From CAYMZZ01 sp047600605 (GTDB taxonomy: Bacteria > Bacteroidota > Bacteroidia > Chitinophagales > Chitinophagaceae), in the NCBI GenBank assembly GCA_047600605.1, contig JASGKK010000002.1, positions 1,302,001-1,366,000 of the forward strand: a DNA stretch of 64,000 nt, read 5' to 3'. The notes under the pieces are model-generated. The model did not search any database and had not been told where the DNA came from. It was given only the letters and a program-made list of their open reading frames with translations. Numbering within the stretch: the stretch's first letter is position 1; each line of letters opens with the position of its first letter. Made by a program: the position numbers and the translations under genes. This document shows positions 8,451 to 16,280 of the stretch, in pieces.

Positions 8451-11255
8451 TTATTCGGGATTCATTACTGCTTTGAGTTTATTGCAATTGCCAAGAAATT
8501 TCCGGGCGGTCTGGGTAATATCATCTTTGGTAATAGACTGGGTTCTGGCGGCGTAGTCGGTGATGGCTTTGGGATCTATGGAATAGATGTGCTGTTGTTC
8601 CAGTGTATTGGCCCAGTAGCCGTTTGTTCTGATCTGAGTCTCCAGTGTTTTGATCCGCTGCGCTTTTGCCTTTTTGAGGTCTTCCTCGTCCCAATCCCCT
8701 TTCATGACCTGCTCAATCAGACCATCAAAAGCTGTAATGATTTTTTCGGTATTGGCTGGTAGAGCCGAAACGATAAGTGCCAGGTTGTAGTCGCCAATAG
8801 GAGGGCGCTGCATAGAAGAAGAAACGGCAGGTGCATAAGTGTTCCCCATTTCTTCCCGCAGCTTTTTATTGGCCTGTATCTGCAGTATTTCACCCAGCAG
8901 ACCAAAACAAAGCACTTCGCGGTCGGTCACGCCCGAAAGTTTTCCGTAATAAGCGCGATTGATCTCCGATTTGTTTTCCTTTCCCATCCGGAAACTGAAA
9001 CTGTTATCGCCGGCAATAGCAGATGGAATATTCTCCCGGTTTAACGCCACAGGTTGCGCACCCGTGGGAATACTGGCTACATATTTTTCAATTAAAGGCA
9101 GGAATACAGCTTCGTCAATATTGCCGGAAAAAGTGAGTACCAGGCCATTCAGATTAGCTGTGATTTTTCTGTAAAAATTTTTCAGTTCATCAGGCTGTAG
9201 CTTTCTCATATTTTCAGCAATAGGGAAGCCGTTGATACGATTGGAATAGTTGTACCGTACCTGGTTGAGGGTATCGGAAAATTTCATGGATGGGTTTTTC
9301 AGCATATTGCCAAACTGATTGGCAAAAGCGGATTGAATGCCTTCGAAATCTTCTTTATTAAAGTTGACATCTGTAAGACGGAGATGAAGTAGCTGCAAAA
9401 ACATTTCAAGGTCCCTGGCACTGCAGCCGCCAGACAGCAACAGGTAAGTCTGCAGCAGGTTGACCGCTACGCGCGCATCCACACCACTCATTATTTTGGG
9501 CATGTCTCCGGCTCTTACCTGACCTACGCCCAATGCAGACACAAACATCAGGTTACGCGATAGCATGATCTCTTCGGGAGTGTAATTGGTACAGCCGCCC
9601 CACTGACTGCCTTTAAATGCGATTTCATCGTTTTTGAAATCGGTTTTTTTATAAATGACGCTGATGCCGTTGGAAAGGGTAAGGGTAGTAGAAGCGAAAT
9701 CCTGGTTTGTGGTGCGACTCGTGATCTTTCCCGGAGCAGGCGCCTTATCCATCAGTTGATCTGCTACTTTTGTTTCGGTATAGGCAGTGACCTGTTGCTG
9801 CCGGGCCTGTTCAAATACCTGCAGCAGTTCGGTTTCTGTAATGCTGTTTTTCTGTGCCTCTGTAGTATTATAGAGAATAAAAACGGGCTTGTTCAGGTCA
9901 AGCGCACGCAGGCGCGTATTGATATCACTTACCGTAAGCTGGCTGATTATTTTTTGTGTAAATGCATGTTCTGCCGCAATACCCGGTGAAGGTTCATTAT
10001 ATAGAAAGTGCCCGATATACTCACCCGTATATTGTGCCGATTCGGTTTTTTCTTTTTCGGCAAGGCCTTCGTCATAACTTTTCAGCATTGCTTTTTTAAC
10101 ACGTTCCAGTTCAGGTTCGGTAAAGCCAAACTGCTGTGCTTTTAATACTTCTCCCACAACCAGTTTCAGCGCATCAGCCGGTTTGTCTTTTACCACGGCA
10201 AAGAGTGTTGAAATAGTATATCCTTTAAAGGAGAAAAAGCTGCCGTCCGGATTAATGGCTGCATAACTCAGTGGCGATTGAGGATTTACCAGGTTATCCT
10301 TTAGCCTTCCGCTAAACAGGTCGGTGATGAGGCGCGTGATGATATTGTCGCGATACGAATTCCAGGTTTTATCATTCTTACGGATTTTCATATCAAAATA
10401 CACACTCAGCGTATTGTTGGTGTTTTCAGCATCGCTGACGAGTTTGGCCTGATTGGCTTTATGCCAGATTATCGGTGTGATGGCCGGGCGTTTGGGCGCG
10501 CCAGCGGGGTTTTTCAGATTAGCAAAAAGAGCTTTTATTTTAGCTTCTGCTGCTACGGGATCTATATCGCCTACCACTATTACGGCCATATTATCGGGCC
10601 TGTACCAGTCGCGGTAGTAATCGGCAAATACCTGCCGTGGTGCGGTAGTAATGATCTCTTCTTTGCCAATCGGGATTCGGTGTCCGTACTGGCTGTTATT
10701 GGTAAGTGCCGGAAGGTATTGTGTAAAGGCGCGCTGACCGGCATTCTGCCGCATCCTTTTTTCTTCAATAATGATTCCTCTTTCTTTTTCTATTTCTTCT
10801 TTATCAAGCAGCAGGTTGCCGGCCCAGTCGCGAAGTACCTGGTATCCGTTGTTGAGCAGACCAGCATCGTTGCTGGGAATAGGCAGCATGTAGATAGTAT
10901 AGTCAAATCCGGTGGTGGCATTCAGATCGGCGCCAAATCTGACACCCGCTTTTTCCAGGTAATTGAGTAACTCTCCCTTTGGAAAATTCCTGGTACCATT
11001 AAAAGCCATATGCTCCAGGAAGTGTGCAATTCCCTGTTGGTTATCTTTTTCCAGCACAGCTCCGGCATTTACCACCAGTCGCATCTCAACCCTGTTTTCG
11101 GGCCGGGCATTTTTGCGGATATAGTAAGTGAGCCCATTGGCGAGTTTCCCATGTTTAACATCCCCGTCAAGCTGTATGACGGCGTTGATATCCTGTGCCA
11201 GCGATTGCAGGCCGATAAACGCAATGGTGGTCAGTAATAAAAGATTTTTTTTCAT
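8451..11255 (-). CDS. M16-family zinc protease (PqqL/pitrilysin-like), secreted
   Basis: The protein has 934 residues with an N-terminal signal peptide (MKKNLLLLTTIAFIGLQSLAQ). The inverted zinc motif HFLEH lies at residues 78-82 and the downstream acidic stretch EKERGIIIEEKR supplies the third metal ligand. The length fits four alpha/beta M16 domains in one chain, as in PqqL-type periplasmic peptidases. It probably degrades peptides or small proteins in the periplasm. It is the last gene of a long minus-strand run and converges on the ECF sigma pair across a hairpin region. Confidence 0.9.
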   Translation of the reverse strand: MKKNLLLLTTIAFIGLQSLAQDINAVIQLDGDVKHGKLANGLTYYIRKNARPENRVEMRLVVNAGAVLEKDNQQGIAHFLEHMAFNGTRNFPKGELLNYLEKAGVRFGADLNATTGFDYTIYMLPIPSNDAGLLNNGYQVLRDWAGNLLLDKEEIEKERGIIIEEKRMRQNAGQRAFTQYLPALTNNSQYGHRIPIGKEEIITTAPRQVFADYYRDWYRPDNMAVIVVGDIDPVAAEAKIKALFANLKNPAGAPKRPAITPIIWHKANQAKLVSDAENTNNTLSVYFDMKIRKNDKTWNSYRDNIITRLITDLFSGRLKDNLVNPQSPLSYAAINPDGSFFSFKGYTISTLFAVVKDKPADALKLVVGEVLKAQQFGFTEPELERVKKAMLKSYDEGLAEKEKTESAQYTGEYIGHFLYNEPSPGIAAEHAFTQKIISQLTVSDINTRLRALDLNKPVFILYNTTEAQKNSITETELLQVFEQARQQQVTAYTETKVADQLMDKAPAPGKITSRTTNQDFASTTLTLSNGISVIYKKTDFKNDEIAFKGSQWGGCTNYTPEEIMLSRNLMFVSALGVGQVRAGDMPKIMSGVDARVAVNLLQTYLLLSGGCSARDLEMFLQLLHLRLTDVNFNKEDFEGIQSAFANQFGNMLKNPSMKFSDTLNQVRYNYSNRINGFPIAENMRKLQPDELKNFYRKITANLNGLVLTFSGNIDEAVFLPLIEKYVASIPTGAQPVALNRENIPSAIAGDNSFSFRMGKENKSEINRAYYGKLSGVTDREVLCFGLLGEILQIQANKKLREEMGNTYAPAVSSSMQRPPIGDYNLALIVSALPANTEKIITAFDGLIEQVMKGDWDEEDLKKAKAQRIKTLETQIRTNGYWANTLEQQHIYSIDPKAITDYAARTQSITKDDITQTARKFLGNCNKLKAVMNPE

Positions 11256-11389
11256 AGCAAATCTTCACAATTAAGAAATGAGGAAATAATGGTTAAAGCA
11301 GTACAGGTACAAAATAGCAGCCGTTTGACAGGGCTATTTGTGAAATGCTGCTATTCGCAAAGTGAATGACCGGTGATGGTAATACAGGT

Positions 11390-12175
11390 TTAGTTGCCTG
11401 TTGCTGGAATGAATGGCTTCATCTCCTCAGGGATCTCCATTACGGGCGGTGAACCCGCAAACATCTGTTGCATGATCGTAACCCGCTCTGCCTTTGAGTT
11501 AACGATCTGGTAGCGCTCTGCTTTGGGAATCAGGAAGGCCTCTGCCGGGTTTTCGGGGATGGAGAATTTTTCAAGCATATAGGTGTTGTGAATGCTGGTT
11601 ATGATAGACATGTTCAGCCGGTTACCTTCATTAAAGGAGATGATGACCGGCAATCCGGGAATATCTTTAAGTGCATAGCCGATACCGGCGGGTTTAAGTA
11701 CATGGGAATTAGTATACCAAACGGTGATAGCAGTACTGTCAAATGTAACAATAGCTTTTTTGCAGCTCCAGCCATTGATGGTACGGGTTTCATCCAGGAG
11801 CTTGGTGTTACCATTCTTTCCTTCGGCCAGCACGATATCCAGCAATTCTTTGCGCTGGTACTCTTCTTCGTAAGTAATGGAGTCATTCGCATTACGGAAA
11901 AAAACCTGGCTGCTATTATTCAGGTCAGAAAGATATGTAATCAGTACGCCGGGTCTTAATTCATTGGTGATACATATTCTGTTGCCGGCCATGGTTATTT
12001 CCGTAGTGGATAGTTTTGTCCTGATATTTCCGTTGCTGGCCTCAATTGTTTTGGCCATTTTATATTTTAGGGTAAACTCTTTTGCCGGTATGGGTTGAGC
12101 TTGCAGTACACAGGCAAAGGTTATCTGTAGTACACAGCAGGGCAGGAGTTGCAGCAGAAAATTTCTTTTAGTCAT
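11390..12175 (-). CDS. GLPGLI-like secreted protein
   Basis: The protein has 261 residues and a signal peptide ending near LQAQP. The middle contains WSCKKAIVTFDSTAITVWYT and DIPGLPVIISFNEGNRL, matching the conserved Trp-Cys-Lys-Lys-Ala and GLPG(L/V)I segments of the GLPGLI family. These Bacteroidota proteins of unknown role are commonly encoded near OMP_b-brl_3 barrels, and one such barrel lies 4 kb upstream in the same strand run. A periplasmic or outer membrane accessory role is inferred; no catalytic residues are recognised. Confidence 0.65.
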   Translation of the reverse strand: MTKRNFLLQLLPCCVLQITFACVLQAQPIPAKEFTLKYKMAKTIEASNGNIRTKLSTTEITMAGNRICITNELRPGVLITYLSDLNNSSQVFFRNANDSITYEEEYQRKELLDIVLAEGKNGNTKLLDETRTINGWSCKKAIVTFDSTAITVWYTNSHVLKPAGIGYALKDIPGLPVIISFNEGNRLNMSIITSIHNTYMLEKFSIPENPAEAFLIPKAERYQIVNSKAERVTIMQQMFAGSPPVMEIPEEMKPFIPATGN

Positions 12176-12212
12176 TTGATAGTGGGTTCGTTTTTGAGAA
12201 CAGATGTTCAGC

Positions 12213-13595
12213 CTATGATTTAGTGAGAATAGATTTCATCCAGTTGCAGGCATAATCAAACACTTTTGGATTGAAGCGTGTGGCTGCATATTGCGCAAAA
12301 GCAGCCGGATTTGATTGCCATCTGACAAATTCTTCCATTGTGCCTATTTCTTCAAAAAGATGAGTAGTACCGGGTGCCTGCCAGAAAGTACCTTTTCCCG
12401 GATGTATCTTATTGACATAGCTGATGAGTGCCTGATGGTCGTCGGCATTGTTGGCGGCGATATCACATTCTCCATAGATGGCCAGCACATGCCCGCTGGT
12501 ATTTTTCCAGGCACTGGCCATATTGTGCTGATTGAGCTCTTTGTGACATAAAAGATCGCGGCCTGAGGCAGCCAGGCCGGTTGCAGGATCGTAACCTGTA
12601 ACTGCGCTCAGGGCTGCCTGCCCTTCGGGTGTCTGGCAAATAGCGGCAACAGGCTTGTTCATGTAGAAGTAATCATAGATATAGGGTTTTACTGATTCAA
12701 GTTTTTCCCGCAGTACTGCGAGATCTTCACCAAAGTATTGTGCCTGTATTATGAAAGCGTCCAGCAGGTAATCCATCCAGGGCTTGAATACGGTGCCATA
12801 AACGACTACGCCGCGCGGTTGATATTTTTCCGCCAGCAGGGGAGCTGTGATGCCTCCCATGGAATGACCAAAGAGGAATATGCGCGAAGTGTCTACTTCT
12901 TTAAACTTCAGCAGATTTTTATATCCGGCCATATACATTTCCAGCTCCTCATTAAAACCCATTGTCTCGCAAGGAGGCATATTCACATTGTCTCCCATAT
13001 CGGCTTTTTCCATACGATAAACGGCGAAGCCACGATCTACCATGGCATCGAGCGCCTGTTTGGTAATGTCGGCATCTTTGAAATTGTCCATAGAGTAACA
13101 GGGTAATCCCTGCAGGAAATAAATAGTGCCCAGCGGCTTTTTCCCTTTCAGCGTTTTATAAATAGTACGGATATAACCGTTTTTATAGGCAAACTCTCCA
13201 TAGACTATATCAGCAGTGATACTTGCCTCCCGCGGACGGCCTACGACGGTACCGGTAAGCGCCATTGATTTTTTGTTTCTTATCAGAGAAATTTCAACAG
13301 GATCACCTTCCCGCAGATTTTTAGCTGCAGCAAAAATGTCGTTGGGCTTTACAATGGGCGTATGGTTGATTCGTGTTAAAATATCATTGGCAGCAATGCC
13401 AAGCCGTGCTGCAGTTGTATTGGCCTGTGTATACTGGATAACTGCTCCTTCTTTATATTGCAATTGCTGTTGCAGGCTGTCGGGCAACTTCTGATAAAAT
13501 CCCACTCCCAGTGTACCCCGGCGTTTAATATGCTGTGAAAAACTATATTGCTGATAACTTAAAAGAAAGAGGGTTATTACTAAGAACCGGTTCAT
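12213..13595 (-). CDS. Secreted PDZ-alpha/beta hydrolase fusion
   Basis: The protein has 460 residues and a signal peptide of about 20 residues. Residues about 25-115 form a PDZ-like domain (GTLGVGFYQKLP, AARLGIAANDILTRINHTPI, FAAAKNLREGDPVEISLIR). Residues about 130-460 form an alpha/beta hydrolase with the nucleophile elbow GHSMGG and a candidate catalytic His in the C-terminal PGTTHLFEE segment. It may be a periplasmic peptidase or esterase, with the PDZ domain binding exposed C-termini. The start is the first ATG and is followed directly by the signal peptide. It lies 38 bp upstream of the GLPGLI-like gene. Confidence 0.78.
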   Translation of the reverse strand: MNRFLVITLFLLSYQQYSFSQHIKRRGTLGVGFYQKLPDSLQQQLQYKEGAVIQYTQANTTAARLGIAANDILTRINHTPIVKPNDIFAAAKNLREGDPVEISLIRNKKSMALTGTVVGRPREASITADIVYGEFAYKNGYIRTIYKTLKGKKPLGTIYFLQGLPCYSMDNFKDADITKQALDAMVDRGFAVYRMEKADMGDNVNMPPCETMGFNEELEMYMAGYKNLLKFKEVDTSRIFLFGHSMGGITAPLLAEKYQPRGVVVYGTVFKPWMDYLLDAFIIQAQYFGEDLAVLREKLESVKPYIYDYFYMNKPVAAICQTPEGQAALSAVTGYDPATGLAASGRDLLCHKELNQHNMASAWKNTSGHVLAIYGECDIAANNADDHQALISYVNKIHPGKGTFWQAPGTTHLFEEIGTMEEFVRWQSNPAAFAQYAATRFNPKVFDYACNWMKSILTKS

Positions 13596-14034
13596 GATAA
13601 ATGCCTTTTGATAAAGGAAAAGAAGGCGCGGGCAGGACTTTTGTATAATCCTGCTAATTAATAACGAAAATTAAGAACCAGGTGCGGGGGATATAAATGA
13701 AAAGATTCGGCTAACGCTGTTGTCCGGGGGAATATATGTGGTAATTTTTAAGCGTTTATTCAGGTAGGCCTTCTTACAGCATTTTGGACACTTAGCGAAC
13801 CACATCGGCCTGCCGACGAATGGTCGCATCTTCCTGAAAAGAGGGCGACCGGCCGGAAATTGCGCTTCATCCTGCCGGCCACCCATCGCATCACAAAAAA
13901 ATGGTGATTGAACACAGGCAATCACCAACTGCTTAATACTACAAAATACCCTGATATTTTTTGTATCAGTTTATGAAATCCTGCTAATTGAACAGAAGAG
14001 TTTTATGAATGGTGAAGTTTCTATCGCCTTTGAT
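13596..14034. other. 439-bp non-coding stretch bounded by 13-bp direct repeats
   Basis: No convincing gene is seen. The 13-mer AATCCTGCTAATT occurs at 13647-13659 and again at 13977-13989, 330 bp apart. Between them lie GC-rich inverted segments (GGCCGG around 13852 and CCGGCC around 13880) and a GGTGATTG/CAATCACC hairpin near 13900. A minus-strand open frame of 85 codons (13671-13928) has no recognisable protein character. Confidence 0.5.
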
Positions 14035-14601
14035 TCAGGAGATATCCTGAAAGACCTGTTTTATTTTTTTAACAGGTATACTGTTATTACTGAAGTTGCC
14101 GGAGCCGGATAAAGTCAGTGTGCGGCTGGTGACAGATACCATGGTTTTGGTCAGGTTGAGCGCATGCAACTTGATGAAGATACACTCTGCCTGTGCAGCT
14201 GGAGAATCCCAGGTACGCAGGGTATACAGACCATTTATACTGTCATAGTTAGGAAGAGAAGATTTGATGACAAGGGGAATCCTGTTTTCCAGAACATGTA
14301 TAGCGTCTGGCAATGGGGTATTAATAATGAATGTACTTGTTTTCTGATCGTCCTCCTCAAAGCTTTCGGGTGGGAATAACCGTATCTTAAAATTAATATG
14401 CTGGATAAGAAAGGAAATCAGAAGGAATAAAAAACTGGCCGCAACAGATATGACGACCCATTGCATTACCCGGTATTCCCCGCTGCCGTTGGTGAATGAA
14501 AAAATCAACAGGGTCAGAAAAACTACAGCGGCCAGCAATACGGCGGTTTTGAGTATGCCGATGAATGCAAGCCGTACGGTCTTCTGTAGTTTATAAGGCA
14601 T
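14035..14601 (-). CDS. Hypothetical protein with two N-terminal membrane helices
   Basis: The protein has 188 residues. Hydrophobic helices lie near 13-33 and 46-66, followed by a soluble C-terminal domain of about 120 residues with alternating strands (STFIINTPLPDAIHVLENRI, MVSVTSRTLTLSGSG). I do not recognise a family. The stop of the YncE-like gene and this start are 5 bp apart on the same strand, so the two are probably translated from one message. No motif suggests an enzyme. Confidence 0.6.
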   Translation of the reverse strand: MPYKLQKTVRLAFIGILKTAVLLAAVVFLTLLIFSFTNGSGEYRVMQWVVISVAASFLFLLISFLIQHINFKIRLFPPESFEEDDQKTSTFIINTPLPDAIHVLENRIPLVIKSSLPNYDSINGLYTLRTWDSPAAQAECIFIKLHALNLTKTMVSVTSRTLTLSGSGNFSNNSIPVKKIKQVFQDIS

Positions 14602-14606
14602 GATGA

Positions 14607-15596
14607 TCAGTTGATGCTGACTGGAGAAAAATATATACCATCCGGCTCATTGCCTGTGCCGATACGCCTGCTTACCGACCAGTCTGTTGTATTTAATTCG
14701 GCTACTTCATTGTACCCGGCGAGGCAAACATATGCATAGCGGCCATTCGCATCCACTGTAAGGCCCACCGGCACCGGCTGACCGGCGTTTGAGGCAACGT
14801 CTATATCCCGGAGCCATTTCCGGGTTTTCACCTCATACACACTTACATTGCCCGACATACCATTACTTACCAATACATGAGCCTCGTTTGCCAGAAACTT
14901 AACCCGAAATGCTACCTGGTGTGCTGGTAATACAGCGAGGATTTCGCGGTTGACCGTATTGACCACTGTGACATTACTGTCGTTGCGATTAGCAACCCAC
15001 AACTCTTTGCCATCCGGTGATACCGCGAGGCCCTCGATGCCTGCTTTGAAATTGATGACGGTCGACAATTTTCTGCCTGGCACATCTATTACACTCACTG
15101 TACCTGAAAATACATTGGCCACATAAGCTGTTTTGTCTGCAGAAGAATAGGCGACCATATGGCTTCCCATTTGTGCTGTATTAGCCACTTCGGCAACATT
15201 GCCAGTGGTGACATCGACGAGCAATAGCCGGCTTTTGCTTTCGCAGGTGATCAGGACCTCTTTTTCATTAATAAACTCAGCTCCGTGCGGGCGTTGATAA
15301 TCGCCCAGATCAATACTGCTTATTTTCTTTTTTTCAGGTATGCTGATGATCGTAAGGCTGTTGCTTACTTTGGCACCATCTCCATAATTGGTGACAGCGG
15401 CCGTATTGCCAGATGGAGAGATGGCCACTTCATGTGGCCCGTATCCGACAGGGATTGTGGCCATGGTTTTTCCCTGCTTCAGGTCAATCAACGACACAGT
15501 ATGATCTGCTTTGTTGACTACTACAAGGCTTCCGGCAGGCTGGGCTATGCAACCAAAGGCAATACCCAGGGTGCAGATGAGGACGATCACTTTCAT
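14607..15596 (-). CDS. YncE-like beta-propeller protein, secreted
   Basis: The protein has 329 residues and a signal peptide ending near GCIAQP. It consists of repeated propeller blades of the YncE/40-residue type, such as VGYGPHEVAISPSGNTAAVTN, AGIEGLAVSPDGKELWVANR and VPVGLTVDANGRYAYVCLAG. Such seven-bladed proteins act as periplasmic binding scaffolds; E. coli YncE binds DNA and peptides, while the ligand here is unknown. It is followed 5 bp later by a small membrane protein gene. Confidence 0.82.
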   Translation of the reverse strand: MKVIVLICTLGIAFGCIAQPAGSLVVVNKADHTVSLIDLKQGKTMATIPVGYGPHEVAISPSGNTAAVTNYGDGAKVSNSLTIISIPEKKKISSIDLGDYQRPHGAEFINEKEVLITCESKSRLLLVDVTTGNVAEVANTAQMGSHMVAYSSADKTAYVANVFSGTVSVIDVPGRKLSTVINFKAGIEGLAVSPDGKELWVANRNDSNVTVVNTVNREILAVLPAHQVAFRVKFLANEAHVLVSNGMSGNVSVYEVKTRKWLRDIDVASNAGQPVPVGLTVDANGRYAYVCLAGYNEVAELNTTDWSVSRRIGTGNEPDGIYFSPVSIN

Positions 15597-15789
15597 GTGT
15601 ATGCTTAAATGTGTTTACAGGAGTAGAGGACCAGTCATATCCTGTTCAGCGACAGCCATGGTCCTCTTTAATGAAAAATACCCTCACCGGATAATATCCA
15701 TTTGTAAAAAACTGCTATTCGGACAGGAGGTCAGTAAGACTGCCGGGTGGCAGATATCGAGCATCGTTTCAAGGCCGATTGGGTTCGTT

Positions 15790-16257
15790 CTATTTACAGT
15801 TGTCCTTCCGTCTGGTGTCAAGAATGTACTGGATTTTCCATTCATTGTTTAACCGCACCAGTTGTATGTTGTTTACGCCGCAGCTATAGAATTTTCCGTT
15901 GAGATATAGTTTGAAGGGGGCCCAGACAGAAGCCATATTGCCATCGATCCGGATTTGTTCGAATACGACCTGTTCATCGGCCATACCTTTGGGTAAAGCC
16001 GCAATATTGCGGGCAAAACTGCTGACGGTTTCCGTTACAATCACGGTTTTACCTCCTTTACCGGGTGCAAAGGTCTGCAACAAAGCCCCGTCTGCAAAGC
16101 AGGTTTTCAGCAATACCGTATCGCTTTCTTTCATGGCAATGAATGTAGTACTGATCACATTTTTGATCGAATCCCCGGCTGACTGGGCGTTTACACCAGT
16201 AGCAGCCATCACTACGATCAGAGCAGAAGACAATTTTTGAAAATATTTGATAGGCAT
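15790..16257 (-). CDS. Secreted NTF2-like / lumazine-binding-like protein
   Basis: The protein has 155 residues and a signal peptide ending at NAQSAG. The rest follows the cone-shaped NTF2/SnoaL fold: a helix VISTTFIAMKESDTVLLKTCFADGA, central strands around MASVWAPFKLYLNGKFYSCG, and a closing strand WKIQYILDTRRK. The family (DUF4440, putative lumazine-binding) has varied ligands and no activity can be assigned. It lies 23 bp downstream of a large outer membrane barrel gene and is likely cotranscribed with it. Confidence 0.72.
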   Translation of the reverse strand: MPIKYFQKLSSALIVVMAATGVNAQSAGDSIKNVISTTFIAMKESDTVLLKTCFADGALLQTFAPGKGGKTVIVTETVSSFARNIAALPKGMADEQVVFEQIRIDGNMASVWAPFKLYLNGKFYSCGVNNIQLVRLNNEWKIQYILDTRRKDNCK

Positions 16258-16280
16258 AACTAATGGAAGAAAGATGTGGG

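Noticed and set aside
13671..13928. 85-codon minus-strand frame with a CPKCCKK segment
   Set aside because: No family resemblance, no promoter, and it crosses the inverted segments of a repeat-like block.
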